This document shows, one piece after another, positions 42,367-51,870 of a stretch of DNA of 64,000 bases. The stretch is from Pantoea sp. Cy-639 (GTDB lineage Bacteria > Pseudomonadota > Gammaproteobacteria > Pseudomonadales > Pseudomonadaceae). A program made the translations under genes and the position numbers. The stretch is from contig NZ_VWXI01000019.1 of NCBI RefSeq assembly GCF_011752525.1, positions 1-64,000 on the forward strand, given 5' to 3'. Position 1 is the first letter of the stretch; each line of letters starts with the position of its first letter. Under the pieces are notes generated by a model, which worked only from the letters and a program-made list of their open reading frames with translations, searched no databases and had not been told where the DNA came from.

Positions 42367-43656
42367 ATGATCGAACCCAAGCGCGTCCTGCGTGCCCTAG
42401 CCGAACACTGGGCCTTGATCGAGCCGCTGTGCGAGCGCTTCGACCAGGGCACCCTGAGCCTGGTCGAGCTGCGTCAGCAGCTGGCCCGCCAGCAGGTGGA
42501 AAGCACCCCGCAGGACATCACCCAGCTGCTCGACGTATGGATCCGCCTGGACATCCTGGTCCCGGTGGCCAAGAGCCCGAACCGCTTCGAACTCAACGCG
42601 CAGATCCACGACTTCCTCGCCTACCTGCGCCGCGAGCACCGCCTGGGCCTGTGCCTGGAGATCGAGGCCTACCTGCGCCACCTCGAGCGCCTGGCCGGGC
42701 ATATCCAGGACGCCTTCGACAACCGCGACAGCGACGACCTGGCGCGCCAGTTGCGCCTGCTCGACATGCGCGTGCGCGACGTGCTGAAGAAGCTCGACAA
42801 CGACGAGCAAGCGCTGGTGGCCGTGGCCGAGCGAGCCAAGACCAGCAACCGGCAGATCCCCCTGCGCCAGCGCTATGCCGAGGTCCTGGCGACCTGGGAC
42901 GAATACGTCGAGCCGATGATCCAGCTGGTCAACGCCGACGGCGCCTTCGAGCAGGGCGTGCGCAAGGTCGAGACCGTGCTGCTGCGCCTGCTGGGCGAGC
43001 AGGCGCGCCTGGGCCACCTGGTCGACGACGACATGCTGCTGCGCACCCACGCGCGCATCCTCGAGATGCAGACCAGCGCCCAGCTGACCCTGCGCCATGC
43101 CCGCGAGCTGCTGCTGCCGCTGCGCGAGGAAGCGCGCCGGCACAACGCCGTGACCCGCGGCGCGGCGCTGGCCCTGTCGGTGATCCGCAAGAAGGGCATC
43201 GACGCCGTGCCGCAGGCGGCCATGCCGCTGTTCACCCGGCCGCAGAGCACCTTCCTCGGCAGCGCCAGCCAGGTCGAGGCCTATGTCTATGCCCTCGCCC
43301 GCTTCGAGCCCAAGCCTGCGCGCTTCCCCAAGGCGCACAAGACCCACAAAGGCCCGATCCCGCGCGCGCCGCGCACAGTCAAGGAGATGCTCGAGCGCTG
43401 CGAGGACGCCCTGCCGCTGCCGGACCTGATGGTCTGGCTGCTGGAGCAGGAGCCCGAAGGCGCCACCGACGAGCTGCTGTACTGGTTCTCGCGCCTGTCG
43501 CGGGAAAAGCGCTTCAGCCGCCAGCGCCTCGACCGCCAGCAATACACCACCCGCGAACACCTGGTCAGCCTGCGCTCCTTCGCCCTGACCTCCAGCCGCG
43601 AAGCCAAGCCGGCCACCACGACCGAATCCACCGCGAGCCCCGCCCATGCATCTTGA
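42367..43656 (+). CDS. mksF: Condensin kleisin subunit MksF
   Basis: A 429-aa MukF/MksF-like kleisin, first gene of the condensin operon. An N-terminal winged-helix-like part (about 1-90) is followed by a long helical middle (130-290) and a C-terminal region that should bind MksB's head. The start at 42367 is an ATG; upstream in-frame codons overlap the promoter. MksBEF compacts the chromosome in Pseudomonas. It overlaps mksE by 11 bp. Confidence 0.85.
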   Translation: MIEPKRVLRALAEHWALIEPLCERFDQGTLSLVELRQQLARQQVESTPQDITQLLDVWIRLDILVPVAKSPNRFELNAQIHDFLAYLRREHRLGLCLEIEAYLRHLERLAGHIQDAFDNRDSDDLARQLRLLDMRVRDVLKKLDNDEQALVAVAERAKTSNRQIPLRQRYAEVLATWDEYVEPMIQLVNADGAFEQGVRKVETVLLRLLGEQARLGHLVDDDMLLRTHARILEMQTSAQLTLRHARELLLPLREEARRHNAVTRGAALALSVIRKKGIDAVPQAAMPLFTRPQSTFLGSASQVEAYVYALARFEPKPARFPKAHKTHKGPIPRAPRTVKEMLERCEDALPLPDLMVWLLEQEPEGATDELLYWFSRLSREKRFSRQRLDRQQYTTREHLVSLRSFALTSSREAKPATTTESTASPAHAS

Positions 43657-44353
43657 TCTTTCCGAACTGTCCCAGCTCGCGCCGATCTTCCGCGAGCTGT
43701 TCAAGGGCTTCCACGTCAGCCGCCGCGACCCGGAGCTGTACGCCCAGCTGTCGAACTTCCAGGACCAGTACCGCACGCTGTTCAAGGCCCTGGGCTTCGA
43801 GCTGGTCTGCGACACCCGCGGTTTCTACTACTTCGTCCCCGAGCAGGCCGCCGCGCAGGTCAACAAGACTGCCCAGCGCCTGTCGCTGTTCACCTTCATT
43901 CTGGTCGAGCACCTGGCCGACCAGGGCCGCGACCCGATGGCCGTGCTCGACGGCGGCAGCATCGGCCGCGACGAACTGCCCTCGCTGCTGGACAAGTACC
44001 GCGACCTGTTCCTGCAGGCCGAGGTGCAAACGGTCGAGGAGCTGGAAGAAAAGATCCTGCGCCGCATGACCCAACTCGGCTTCGCCCTCGAAGAAGGCGG
44101 CATCTACCGCTTCCTGCCGCCGATGCACCGCTTCCTCGACGTGTGCCTGTCGGTCCAGCAGGACCGCGACCTCGCCGCCACTCTGCACAGTGACCTGCCG
44201 CTGCCGGTCCCGGTACTGGTCGAGGAAGAGACCCCCGAACAACTCCACCGCACCGACGACCCACTCGACCTCACCCCGTTCGACGCCGAGGAGAGCGAGG
44301 AAGATGCCCTGGCCCGGGCGATTCGCGAAGAGCAACAGGAGATTGACGCATGA
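43646..44353 (+). CDS. mksE: Condensin subunit MksE
   Basis: A 235-aa MukE/MksE-like protein with the pattern of a winged-helix dimer: early AQLSNFQDQYRTLFKALGFE (near 32-51) and a later RRMTQLGFALEEGGIYRFLP (near 132-151). It binds the kleisin and modulates DNA binding. It overlaps mksF by 11 bp and is overlapped four bases by mksB (ATGA), so the three subunits are made together. The last 40 residues are acidic. Confidence 0.88.
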   Translation: MHLDLSELSQLAPIFRELFKGFHVSRRDPELYAQLSNFQDQYRTLFKALGFELVCDTRGFYYFVPEQAAAQVNKTAQRLSLFTFILVEHLADQGRDPMAVLDGGSIGRDELPSLLDKYRDLFLQAEVQTVEELEEKILRRMTQLGFALEEGGIYRFLPPMHRFLDVCLSVQQDRDLAATLHSDLPLPVPVLVEEETPEQLHRTDDPLDLTPFDAEESEEDALARAIREEQQEIDA

Positions 44354-47181
44354 GCCAGGAACGCTACGGCATCCGCCGCTTCGCACTGCTCAACACTGCC
44401 GGCTACAGCCTCGGCCTGTTCCCCCTGGAACACCCGCTGTCGGTCTATGGTGCCAACAACCTGGGTAAGTCGGCGTCGATCAACGCCTTGCAGTTCCCGA
44501 TCCTGGCGCGCATGTCCGACATGAGTTTCGGCAAGTACAGCCTGGAACAGTCGCGTCGCTTCTATTTCGCCAGCGACACCAGCTACATCCTCTGCGAGCT
44601 GAACCTGCCCCACGGCCCGCACGTGATCGGCGTGGTCGGTCGTGGCCCGGGCGGCGGCTTCGGCCACCAGTTCTTCGCCTACCAGGGCGAGCTGGACCTG
44701 GCTCACTACCAGAAGGACGACACCTGCCTGCGCCAGAAGGAGCTGTTCACCAACCTCGAGCGCCATGGCCTGAAGGCCTACGAGCTCAAGCCGGACGAAC
44801 TGCGCCGGCTGCTGGTCGGTGGCCACACCTCGGTACCGCTTGACCTCACCCTGATCCCGCTGCGCTCCACCAGCGAACAGAGCCTGAAGACTTTCCGCGC
44901 ACTGTTCATCAACCTGCTGCACATGCGCGAAATCACCGCAGCCAAGCTCAAGCAGCTGTTCCTCGACGCCTTCGAGCACAGCCTGCGCTCGGGCAGCGTC
45001 GACTACATCGCCGCCTGCGAAGAAGCCTTCCGCGACGTGCGCCGCATGGAACAGGACTACAACGCCCTGGTCTCCGCCGGCCCACTGGTCGAAGCCCTGG
45101 CCGGCGGCGTGGCCCAGCGCGACATCCTGCGCGGCAAGCTGCACCGCATCTCGCCCCTGCTCGACAACCTGCTGGGCACCTGGCAGGAATACGCCATGGC
45201 ACGCAAGGAAGAGCTGGTCATCCAGTCCGAGCACTATCGCGGCGAGCAGGACCGCCTGCAGAACGACCAGCGCGGCGGCACCCAGGAACTGATGCGCCTG
45301 GAGCGTGAAATCACCGGTATCCAGCGCTGGCTGGGCGAACTGTCCGTGCTCAAGCACCGCTTCGCCCTGGTCGACGACGTCAAAGTCCTGGAGCAGCAAC
45401 TGCTGGCAGCCAAGGACGCCCACGACGAACTGGCAGGTGCCCTGGCCCAGTCGCGCCAGTTCTCCGCCGAAGACCTCGACGAGCGCGTGCGCGACCTCGA
45501 GAAACGCGTCAAGGCAGTCAAGCAGCAGCTCGACCACGCCGACAACAACAGCTACGCCCGCCTGCGCGAAGAGTTCTCGCAGCAGGACGTCGATCGCCTG
45601 ATGCGCCTGTTCAACGGTGCACTGTTCAGCCTGCCGCTGGGCGAGCGCGGCATCGAGCTGGACGAGAGCGATATCTGGGTCAAGACCCTCGAAGGCGTGC
45701 TCGACCGCTTCAAGGGCGAGCGCTTCGAAGTGCCGGGCCTGTCCATCGACATCTCGCACATCGACCCGCCGGCCCTGCAGGCCCTGGCCGACCGCGCCGC
45801 CCTGCGCGACCAGAAGGAGCGCCTGGAAAAAGAGCTCAAGCAGCTCAAGACCCAGCAGGCCGTGGCCCTCGACCGCGCCGCCAGCAAGGCGCAGACCGAA
45901 GCGCTGTACCAGCAGGTGCTCGATGCGCAGAAGGCGCTGGAAGACTACCGCCGCACCGAGACACTGAGCGCCGAGGAGCCGGAAAAGCTGGAACAGCTTG
46001 GCCAGCTGGAGGCCGCCCAGGACGAGCTCAAGCGCTCCAGCGACGCGTTCACCGAGCGCGTCCAGCAACTGTCGGCCAAGTTGCAACTGGTGGGCCGGCA
46101 GATTGCCGACCTGGAAGCCAAGCAGCGCACCCTGGAGGACGCCCTGCGCCGTCGCCAACTGCTGCCGGCCGACCTGCCGTTCGGCACACCATTCATGGAA
46201 GCCATCGACGACTCCATGGACAACCTGCTGCCACTGCTCAACGACTACCAGGACAGCTGGCAGGCCCTGCAGCGCGTGGATAACCAGATCGAGGCGCTGT
46301 ACGCCCAGGTGCGCCTGAAGGGCGTGGCCAAGTTCGACAGCGAAGACGATATGGAACGTCGCCTGCAACTGCTGATCAACGCCTACTCGCACCGCACCGA
46401 AGAAGCGCTGACCCTGGCCAAGGCCCGCCGCGCGGCAGTCACCGACATCGCCCGGACCCTGCGCAACATCCGCAGCGACTATGACAGCCTCGAGCACCAG
46501 TTGGCCCTGTTCAACCGCGAGATCAACAAGCGCCAGGTATCCAACCTGGAAAGCTTCCGCGTGGTCCTGGCGCCGAACAAGGAAGCGCTCAAGCACATCG
46601 ACCAGATCATCCACAGCGCCGGCCAATACGAGGAAGGCGAGACCCTGTCGGTGTTCGACCTGACCCAGAGCGCCGAGCAGGACCACAAGAACGAAGAGGC
46701 CAAGGAGTACCTGGCGCGACTGGTGGCGGCCAACCACAACCAGCTGGGCCTGAAGGACCTGTTCGAGCTGGCCTTCGAGATCACCAAGATCAACGGCCAG
46801 CCGGTGATCCACGCCGACATCGACGGCGCGGCGTCCAACGGCACCACCATGACCATCAAGGCGCTGACCAACATGTACCTGTTGCTGCACCTGATGGACC
46901 GCGACCTGGCCGGACGCATCCGCCTGCCGTACTACCTCGACGAGGCGGCCGACATCGACGAACGCAACCAGGCAGCGTTGCTGGAGACCAGCCAGCAGCT
47001 GGGCTTCGTACCGATCCTGGCGAGCGTGAAGCCGCAGGTGTCGGCGCGGGTGGCGATCGACCTGGAAGGTGGTAGCGGACCGAACGGCATCTACATCGAC
47101 GAGGCGGACTGGAAGTACATCAGCCGCCTGGACGAGGTGAAGGCCATCGTGCGTGAGGATGAGGCCGAAGAGCTGGCCTGA
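44350..47181 (+). CDS. mksB: Condensin ATPase MksB (SMC-like)
   Basis: A 943-aa SMC-like ATPase. Walker A GANNLGKS is at residues 34-41, and the Walker B-like LPYYLDEAADID starts near residue 859. Two long coiled coils (about 285-390 and 470-640) flank a hinge, shorter than MukB. It forms the active part of the MksBEF condensin in chromosome packing and segregation. No MksG/JetD nuclease gene follows, so this is the chromosome-type system and not a full Wadjet-like plasmid defence system. An 88-bp tandem repeat begins at its stop codon. Confidence 0.92.
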   Translation: MSQERYGIRRFALLNTAGYSLGLFPLEHPLSVYGANNLGKSASINALQFPILARMSDMSFGKYSLEQSRRFYFASDTSYILCELNLPHGPHVIGVVGRGPGGGFGHQFFAYQGELDLAHYQKDDTCLRQKELFTNLERHGLKAYELKPDELRRLLVGGHTSVPLDLTLIPLRSTSEQSLKTFRALFINLLHMREITAAKLKQLFLDAFEHSLRSGSVDYIAACEEAFRDVRRMEQDYNALVSAGPLVEALAGGVAQRDILRGKLHRISPLLDNLLGTWQEYAMARKEELVIQSEHYRGEQDRLQNDQRGGTQELMRLEREITGIQRWLGELSVLKHRFALVDDVKVLEQQLLAAKDAHDELAGALAQSRQFSAEDLDERVRDLEKRVKAVKQQLDHADNNSYARLREEFSQQDVDRLMRLFNGALFSLPLGERGIELDESDIWVKTLEGVLDRFKGERFEVPGLSIDISHIDPPALQALADRAALRDQKERLEKELKQLKTQQAVALDRAASKAQTEALYQQVLDAQKALEDYRRTETLSAEEPEKLEQLGQLEAAQDELKRSSDAFTERVQQLSAKLQLVGRQIADLEAKQRTLEDALRRRQLLPADLPFGTPFMEAIDDSMDNLLPLLNDYQDSWQALQRVDNQIEALYAQVRLKGVAKFDSEDDMERRLQLLINAYSHRTEEALTLAKARRAAVTDIARTLRNIRSDYDSLEHQLALFNREINKRQVSNLESFRVVLAPNKEALKHIDQIIHSAGQYEEGETLSVFDLTQSAEQDHKNEEAKEYLARLVAANHNQLGLKDLFELAFEITKINGQPVIHADIDGAASNGTTMTIKALTNMYLLLHLMDRDLAGRIRLPYYLDEAADIDERNQAALLETSQQLGFVPILASVKPQVSARVAIDLEGGSGPNGIYIDEADWKYISRLDEVKAIVREDEAEELA

Positions 47182-47893
47182 AGTAGCCGGGGCCGCTGTG
47201 CGGCCCTTCGCTGGCTATCGCCAGCTCCCACAAGCATTCATTTGCCTGGAGGCATGGGATCTGGCCTGAGGTAGCCGGGGCCGCTGTGCGGCCCTTCGCT
47301 GGCTATCGCCAGCTCCCACAAGCATTCATTTCCCTGGAGGCATGGGATCTGGCCTGAGGTAGCCGGGGTCGCTTTGCGGCCCTTCGTTGGCTATCGCCAG
47401 CTCCCACAAGCATTCATTTGCCTGGAGGCATGGGACCTGGCCTGAGGTAGCCGGGGTCGCTTTGCGGCCCTTCGTTGGCTATCGCCAGCTCCCACAAGCA
47501 TTCATTTGCCTGGAGGCATGGGACCTGACCTGAGGTAGCCGGGGCCGCTGTGCGGCCCTTCGCTGGCTATCGCCAGCTCCCACAAGCATTCATTTGCCTG
47601 GAGGCATGGGATCTGGCCTGAGGTAGCCGGGGTCGCTTTGCGGCCCTTCGCTGGCTATCGCCAGCTCCCACAAGCATTCATTTACCTGGAGGCATGGGAT
47701 CTGACCTGAGGTAGCCGGGGCCGCTGTGCGGCCCTTCGCTGGCTATCGCCAGCTCCCACAAGCATTCATTTGCCTGGAGGCATGGGATCGACCTAAGGTA
47801 GCCGGGGCCGCTTTGCGGCCCTTCGCTGGCTATCGCCAGCTCCCACAAGCGTTCATTCGCCTGGAGACGTGGGAGCTGGCGACAGCCAGCGAT
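47172..47893. repeat. Eight tandem 88-bp REP-derived units starting inside the mksB end
   Basis: Units begin at 47184, 47272, 47360, 47448, 47536, 47624, 47712 and 47799 (the last step is 87 because of a one-base deletion), and the final copy diverges and ends near 47890. Each unit holds two hairpins, GGGCCGCTGTGCGGCCC-type and GCTGGCTATCGCCAGC, plus an invariant CATTCATTTGCCTGGAGGCA segment. The unit boundary includes the CTGGCCTGA of the mksB 3' end, so the array was probably made by duplicating DNA that included the gene terminus. Units alternate between ggCCGCTGTG and ggTCGCTTTG variants. Confidence 0.95.
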
Positions 47894-47928
47894 TGGGGGC
47901 AGAAAGCCTGCTGGCGATCAAACCGGTG

Positions 47929-48384
47929 TCACTGCGCCCAAGGCACGATCGGAATCGCCGTCACCGCGTTCTGCGGACTGCCTTCGATCAGGCGATCGCT
48001 GTACACCAGGTACACCAGGGTATTGCGCTTCTTGTCGAGAAAACGCACCACCTGCATGGTCTTGAACACCAGCGAGGTGCGCTCCTTGAACACCTCCTCG
48101 CCATCCTTCAGTTCACCCTTGAAGTTGATCGGTCCGACCTGACGGCAGGCGATCGACGCCTCGGCGCGGTCCTCGGCAAGGCCCAGCCCACCTTTCAAGC
48201 CACCGGTCTTGGCCCGCGACAGGTAGCAGGTCACGCCATCGACCTTGGGGTCGTCGAACGCCTCGACGACAATCCGGTCGTTCGGCCCGACGAACTTGAA
48301 CACAGTCGACACCTGGCCGATTTCCTCGGCCCCGACCAGCATGGGCAGCGCCAGCGCCGCCACGGCCATCATCCTCTTCAGCAC
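47929..48384 (-). CDS. creA: CreA-family periplasmic protein
   Basis: A 151-aa protein with a signal peptide (residues 1-19) of the CreA family: EEIGQVSTVFKFVGPNDRIV near 20-39 and CYLSRAKTGGLKGGLGLAED near 53-72 are typical, and a Cys pair (Cys53 and a second near 80) is kept. Function is poorly known. It lies 11 bp after proB in the same direction and ends 36 bp after the repeat array. Confidence 0.88.
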   Translation of the reverse strand: MLKRMMAVAALALPMLVGAEEIGQVSTVFKFVGPNDRIVVEAFDDPKVDGVTCYLSRAKTGGLKGGLGLAEDRAEASIACRQVGPINFKGELKDGEEVFKERTSLVFKTMQVVRFLDKKRNTLVYLVYSDRLIEGSPQNAVTAIPIVPWAQ

Positions 48385-48395
48385 AGTGATCTCCT

Positions 48396-49514
48396 TCAGA
48401 CCAGGACCAGGTTGTCGCGGTGCACCAGCTCAGGCTCCGCGCTGTAGCCCAGCAGGTTTTCGATGGCGTCGGACGGCTGGCCGATGATCTTCTGCGCCTC
48501 CAGGGCGCTGTAGTTGGCCAGGCCCCGAGCCACCTCCAGGCCATCGGGCCCTACGCAGACCACCATCTCGCCACGGCGGAAACTGCCCTGCACGGTCTTC
48601 ACGCCCACCGGCAGCAGGCTCTTGTGCGATTCGCGCAGCGCCTTCACCGCGCCGTCGTCGAGCACCAGAGTGCCGCGGGTCTGCAAGTGGCCAGCCAGCC
48701 ATTGCTTGCGCGCGGCGAGCATGCCGCGTTCGGGCGACAACAGGGTGCCCAGGCGCTCGCCGGCCTTCAGGCGATCGAGCACGCGTTCGATGCGCCCGCC
48801 GATGATGATGGTGTGGGCGCCGGAACGTGCGGCCAGGCGCGCGGCGCGCAGCTTGGTCTGCATGCCGCCGCGACCGAGGGCGCCACCGGTACCGCCGGCC
48901 ACGGCGTCCAGCGACGGGTCGTCGGCACGGGCTTCGTAGATCAACTGGGCCTCGGGGTTGTTGCGCGGATCGGCGTCGAACATGCCGTCGCGGTCGGTGA
49001 GGATCACCAGCAGGTCGGCTTCCACCAGGTTGGCGACCAGCGCCGCCAAGGTGTCGTTGTCGCCGAAGCGGATCTCGTCGGTGACCACGGTGTCGTTCTC
49101 GTTGATCACCGGCACCACGCCGAGGTCGACCAGGGTACGCAGGGTACTGCGAGCATTGAGGTAACGCTTGCGGTCGGAGAGGTCGTCATGGGTCAGGAGG
49201 ATCTGCGCGGTGTGCTTGCCGTGCTCGCCGAAGCTCGACTCCCAGGCCTGCACCAGGCGCATCTGGCCGATCGAGGCCGCGGCCTGCAGCTCGTTCATCG
49301 CGCTCGGTCGCGAGGTCCAGCCCAGCTGGCTCATGCCCGCCGCCACGGCCCCGGAAGAAACCAGCACCAGTTCCACGCCCGCTTCACGCAGGGCCACCAT
49401 CTGCTCGACCCAGACCGCCATCGCGCCCCGGTCGAGGCCCTTGCCGTCGGCGGTCAGCAGCGCGCTGCCGATCTTCACGACCCAGCGCCTGGCGCCAGTC
49501 ACCTTGCTTCGCAT
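48396..49514 (-). CDS. proB: Glutamate 5-kinase
   Basis: A 372-aa enzyme for the first step of proline synthesis. The ATG at 49514 follows GGAAGAGAAG and gives MRSKVTGARRWVVKIGSALL. Kinase core: SSGAVAAGM near 55, VINENDTV near 135 and TDRDGMFDADP near 170. A C-terminal PUA domain (about 280-372) is present. Feedback regulation by proline is expected from the family. creA follows by 11 bp. Confidence 0.96.
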   Translation of the reverse strand: MRSKVTGARRWVVKIGSALLTADGKGLDRGAMAVWVEQMVALREAGVELVLVSSGAVAAGMSQLGWTSRPSAMNELQAAASIGQMRLVQAWESSFGEHGKHTAQILLTHDDLSDRKRYLNARSTLRTLVDLGVVPVINENDTVVTDEIRFGDNDTLAALVANLVEADLLVILTDRDGMFDADPRNNPEAQLIYEARADDPSLDAVAGGTGGALGRGGMQTKLRAARLAARSGAHTIIIGGRIERVLDRLKAGERLGTLLSPERGMLAARKQWLAGHLQTRGTLVLDDGAVKALRESHKSLLPVGVKTVQGSFRRGEMVVCVGPDGLEVARGLANYSALEAQKIIGQPSDAIENLLGYSAEPELVHRDNLVLV

Positions 49515-49556
49515 CTTCTCTTCCAACCTATGTCGAATCTGTAGATACCTTGGATA

Positions 49557-49586
49557 CAAAAACGCCGCTCCAGAGAGCGGCGTTTA
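49557..49586 (-). terminator. Intrinsic terminator of obg
   Basis: On the minus strand AAACGCCGCTCT-CTGG-AGCGGCGTTT then TTGT, 16 bp after the obg stop. It lies between obg and proB, so proB must start from its own promoter or from read-through. Confidence 0.85.
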
Positions 49587-49601
49587 GTGTACTGCAACCG
49601 A

Positions 49602-50825
49602 TCAGTCGCGCACGTAAATGATTTCCGGGCCGTCTTCGTCGTCCTCGAAATCATCCCAGTCGTCATCGTCGCCGATGTCGTGCACGCTCTTGACGCCGGT
49701 GCGGCGCAGGGTGCGGGCGTCGTCCAGGGCCTGCAGCTGGGCGCGAGCCTCGTCCTCGATGCGCTGGTCCAGCTCGGCCAGCTCGGCGGCGTAGGCCGGG
49801 TCGTTGGCCAGGCGGTCGGCGCGATCCTCGAGGTAGCGCATCAGGTCATGGCTGAGCTTCTCGGTGCCCTGCTTGGCGATGGCCGAGATCACGTAGACCG
49901 GACCATCCCAGTTCAGCCGCTCGACCACTTCCTTGACGCGCTCGTCACGCTCGTCGTCCATGATCATGTCGGCCTTGTTCAGCACCAGCCAGCGCTCGCG
50001 ATCGACCAGCGCCGGGCTGAACTGCGCCAGCTCGTTGATGATGATCTCGGCGGCATCGGCCGGGCTGCTGCCATCCAGCGGCGCCAGGTCGACCAGGTGC
50101 AGCAGCACGCGGGTACGGGCCAGGTGCTTGAGGAAGCGGATGCCCAGGCCGGCACCTTCGGAGGCGCCTTCGATCAGGCCGGGAATGTCGGCGATGACGA
50201 AGCTCTTCCAGCGGTCGACGCTGACCACGCCCAGGTTCGGCACCAGGGTGGTGAACGGGTAGTCGGCGACTTTCGGCTTGGCAGCCGAGACCGAGCGGAT
50301 GAACGTGCTCTTGCCGGCGTTCGGCAGGCCCAGCAGGCCGACGTCGGCGAGGACCTTCATTTCCATCTTCAGGTCGCGCTGGTCACCCGGCTTGCCAGGC
50401 GTGGTCTGGCGTGGCGCGCGGTTGGTGCTCGACTTGAAGCGGGTGTTGCCCAGGCCGTGCCAGCCGCCCTGGGCGACCATCAGTTTCTGGCCCGGGGTGA
50501 TCAGGTCGCCGATGACTTCCTGGGTGGAGGCGTCGATCACGGTGGTGCCGACCGGCACGCGCAGGAACAGGTCCTCGCCCTTCTTGCCGGTGCAGTCGGT
50601 GCTGCCGCCGTTCTGGCCGCGCTGGGCCTCGTGGTGGCGGGTGTAGCGATAGTCGACGAGGGTGTTGAGGTTCTCGTCGGCCACCATGTACACCGAGCCG
50701 CCGTCGCCGCCGTCACCGCCGTTGGGGCCGCCGTTCTCGATGAATTTCTCGCGGCGGAAGCTCATGCAACCATTGCCGCCGTCACCGGCTTTTACCCGGA
50801 TCGATACTTCGTCTACAAACTTCAT
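49602..50825 (-). CDS. cgtA: GTPase Obg/CgtA
   Basis: A 407-aa Obg-family GTPase acting on 50S maturation. The glycine-rich N-terminal OBG domain (about 1-158) is followed by the G domain with G1 GLPNAGKS (near 166-173) and NKAD (near 280). An acidic C-terminal tail (DDWDDFEDDED) is typical of pseudomonads. The order rplU-rpmA-obg is conserved. Confidence 0.97.
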   Translation of the reverse strand: MKFVDEVSIRVKAGDGGNGCMSFRREKFIENGGPNGGDGGDGGSVYMVADENLNTLVDYRYTRHHEAQRGQNGGSTDCTGKKGEDLFLRVPVGTTVIDASTQEVIGDLITPGQKLMVAQGGWHGLGNTRFKSSTNRAPRQTTPGKPGDQRDLKMEMKVLADVGLLGLPNAGKSTFIRSVSAAKPKVADYPFTTLVPNLGVVSVDRWKSFVIADIPGLIEGASEGAGLGIRFLKHLARTRVLLHLVDLAPLDGSSPADAAEIIINELAQFSPALVDRERWLVLNKADMIMDDERDERVKEVVERLNWDGPVYVISAIAKQGTEKLSHDLMRYLEDRADRLANDPAYAAELAELDQRIEDEARAQLQALDDARTLRRTGVKSVHDIGDDDDWDDFEDDEDGPEIIYVRD

Positions 50826-50971
50826 TAAAAAACCGCCTCTCGTCGGATGACGAGTCGAAAACCAGAAAACCTTGAGGCTCTTGCAAAAATGAGCGCGGCG
50901 GCCCCGTACGAATCAGAAACCAGCGCCGGCAGCCCAGACAAACAGCTTTGCAAGAGGCTCATCACAAACGA

Positions 50972-50999
50972 AAAAGCCCCGTCGCATGACGGGGCTTCT
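50972..50999 (-). terminator. Intrinsic terminator after rpmA
   Basis: On the minus strand AGAAGCCCCGTC-ATGC-GACGGGGCT then TTTTTC, 15 bp after the rpmA stop. It ends the rplU-rpmA unit; obg then needs partial read-through or its own promoter in the 190-bp gap. Confidence 0.92.
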
Positions 51000-51014
51000 G
51001 GAGCGGCGTCGCGA

Positions 51015-51272
51015 TTAAGCGGCGACGATGCTCACGTAACGGCGCATGAACTCGCCTTTCTTCTCGAACTTGATCACGCCTTCGATCTTGGCGAACAAGG
51101 TGTGATCCTTGCCCATGCCAACGCCGTAGCCAGCGTGGAATTCGGTGCCGCGCTGACGGACGATGATGTTGCCTGGCTTGATGACCTGGCCGCCATACAT
51201 CTTCACGCCAAGGCGTTTCGATTCTGAGTCGCGACCGTTACGAGTACTACCACCAGCCTTCTTGTGAGCCAT
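51015..51272 (-). CDS. rpmA: 50S ribosomal protein L27
   Basis: An 85-aa L27 beginning [20 protein letters not shown]. It is a standard L27 for a bacterium that does not need N-terminal cleavage. It is 39 bp after rplU in one unit, and a terminator follows. Confidence 0.97.
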
Positions 51273-51310
51273 GGTTCAATTCTCCAATAAATTCAGGGGA
51301 TCGGGGCGGA

Positions 51311-51625
51311 TTAAGCCTGGATACCGGTGATTTTGATTTCGGTGAACCACTGGCGGTGGCCCATGCGCTTCATGTGGTGCTTACGACGACGGAACTTGAT
51401 GATGCGAACCTTGTCGTGACGGCCTTGCGAAACGACTTCGGCCACTACTTTAGCACCAGCAACTACTGGAGCGCCGATGGTGACTTCTTCACCGTTGGCA
51501 ACCAGCAGAACGCGATCGAAGGTCACGGATTCGCCAGTGGCGACTTCCAGTTTTTCGATCTTGAGGAATTCACCTTCAGCGACTTTGTACTGCTTGCCGC
51601 CGGTAACGATTACTGCGTAAGACAT
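51311..51625 (-). CDS. rplU: 50S ribosomal protein L21
   Basis: A 104-aa L21 starting MSYAVIVTGGKQYKVAEGEF and ending with the KFRRRKHHMKRMGHRQWFTE basic tail. The upstream region (51626-51750) would be a leader of about 125 nt from a promoter at 51757-51785, where autoregulation by L21 could act. The downstream gene is rpmA. Confidence 0.96.
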   Translation of the reverse strand: MSYAVIVTGGKQYKVAEGEFLKIEKLEVATGESVTFDRVLLVANGEEVTIGAPVVAGAKVVAEVVSQGRHDKVRIIKFRRRKHHMKRMGHRQWFTEIKITGIQA

Positions 51626-51756
51626 TTTGAATCTCCGATAATCCTGCTCACCCAGCGCTTTATATGATGAGTATTGGCTGGCATGGCTGCACAAGGCTGG
51701 AACGGCCCGGTGCAATTGCGTAAGGCAGGTGCTGCCCAGGAAAGTTAGGGTGCGCG

Positions 51757-51785
51757 ATTGTACGCAACCCTATAAATGCTTGCAA
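51757..51785 (-). promoter_or_regulatory. Promoter for rplU-rpmA
   Basis: Minus-strand TTGCAA (51785-51780), 17-bp spacer, TACAAT (51762-51757). Predicted start near 51750, giving a leader of about 125 nt before the L21 ATG. Confidence 0.75.
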
Positions 51786-51815
51786 GTACCGGCCCGGGGC
51801 CACGGCCACCGCGCC

Positions 51816-51844
51816 TTGACACACCGGGACCCGCGACCTAGCAT
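51816..51844 (+). promoter_or_regulatory. Promoter for ispB
   Basis: TTGACA (51816-51821), 17-bp spacer, TAGCAT (51839-51844). Predicted start near 51851 gives a short 20-nt leader before the ATG at 51871. It is back to back with the rplU promoter. Confidence 0.75.
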
Positions 51845-51870
51845 GCCGCGCAACCTCAATGGAGCAGCCG

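Noticed and set aside
44104..46890. A 928-codon open frame on the minus strand over mksB
   Set aside because: It is the antisense shadow of mksB with no domain or start signal; mksB has Walker motifs and operon overlap.
47172..47893. CRISPR-like array
   Set aside because: Units are 88 bp direct tandem copies with no unique spacers between them, and no cas genes are near.
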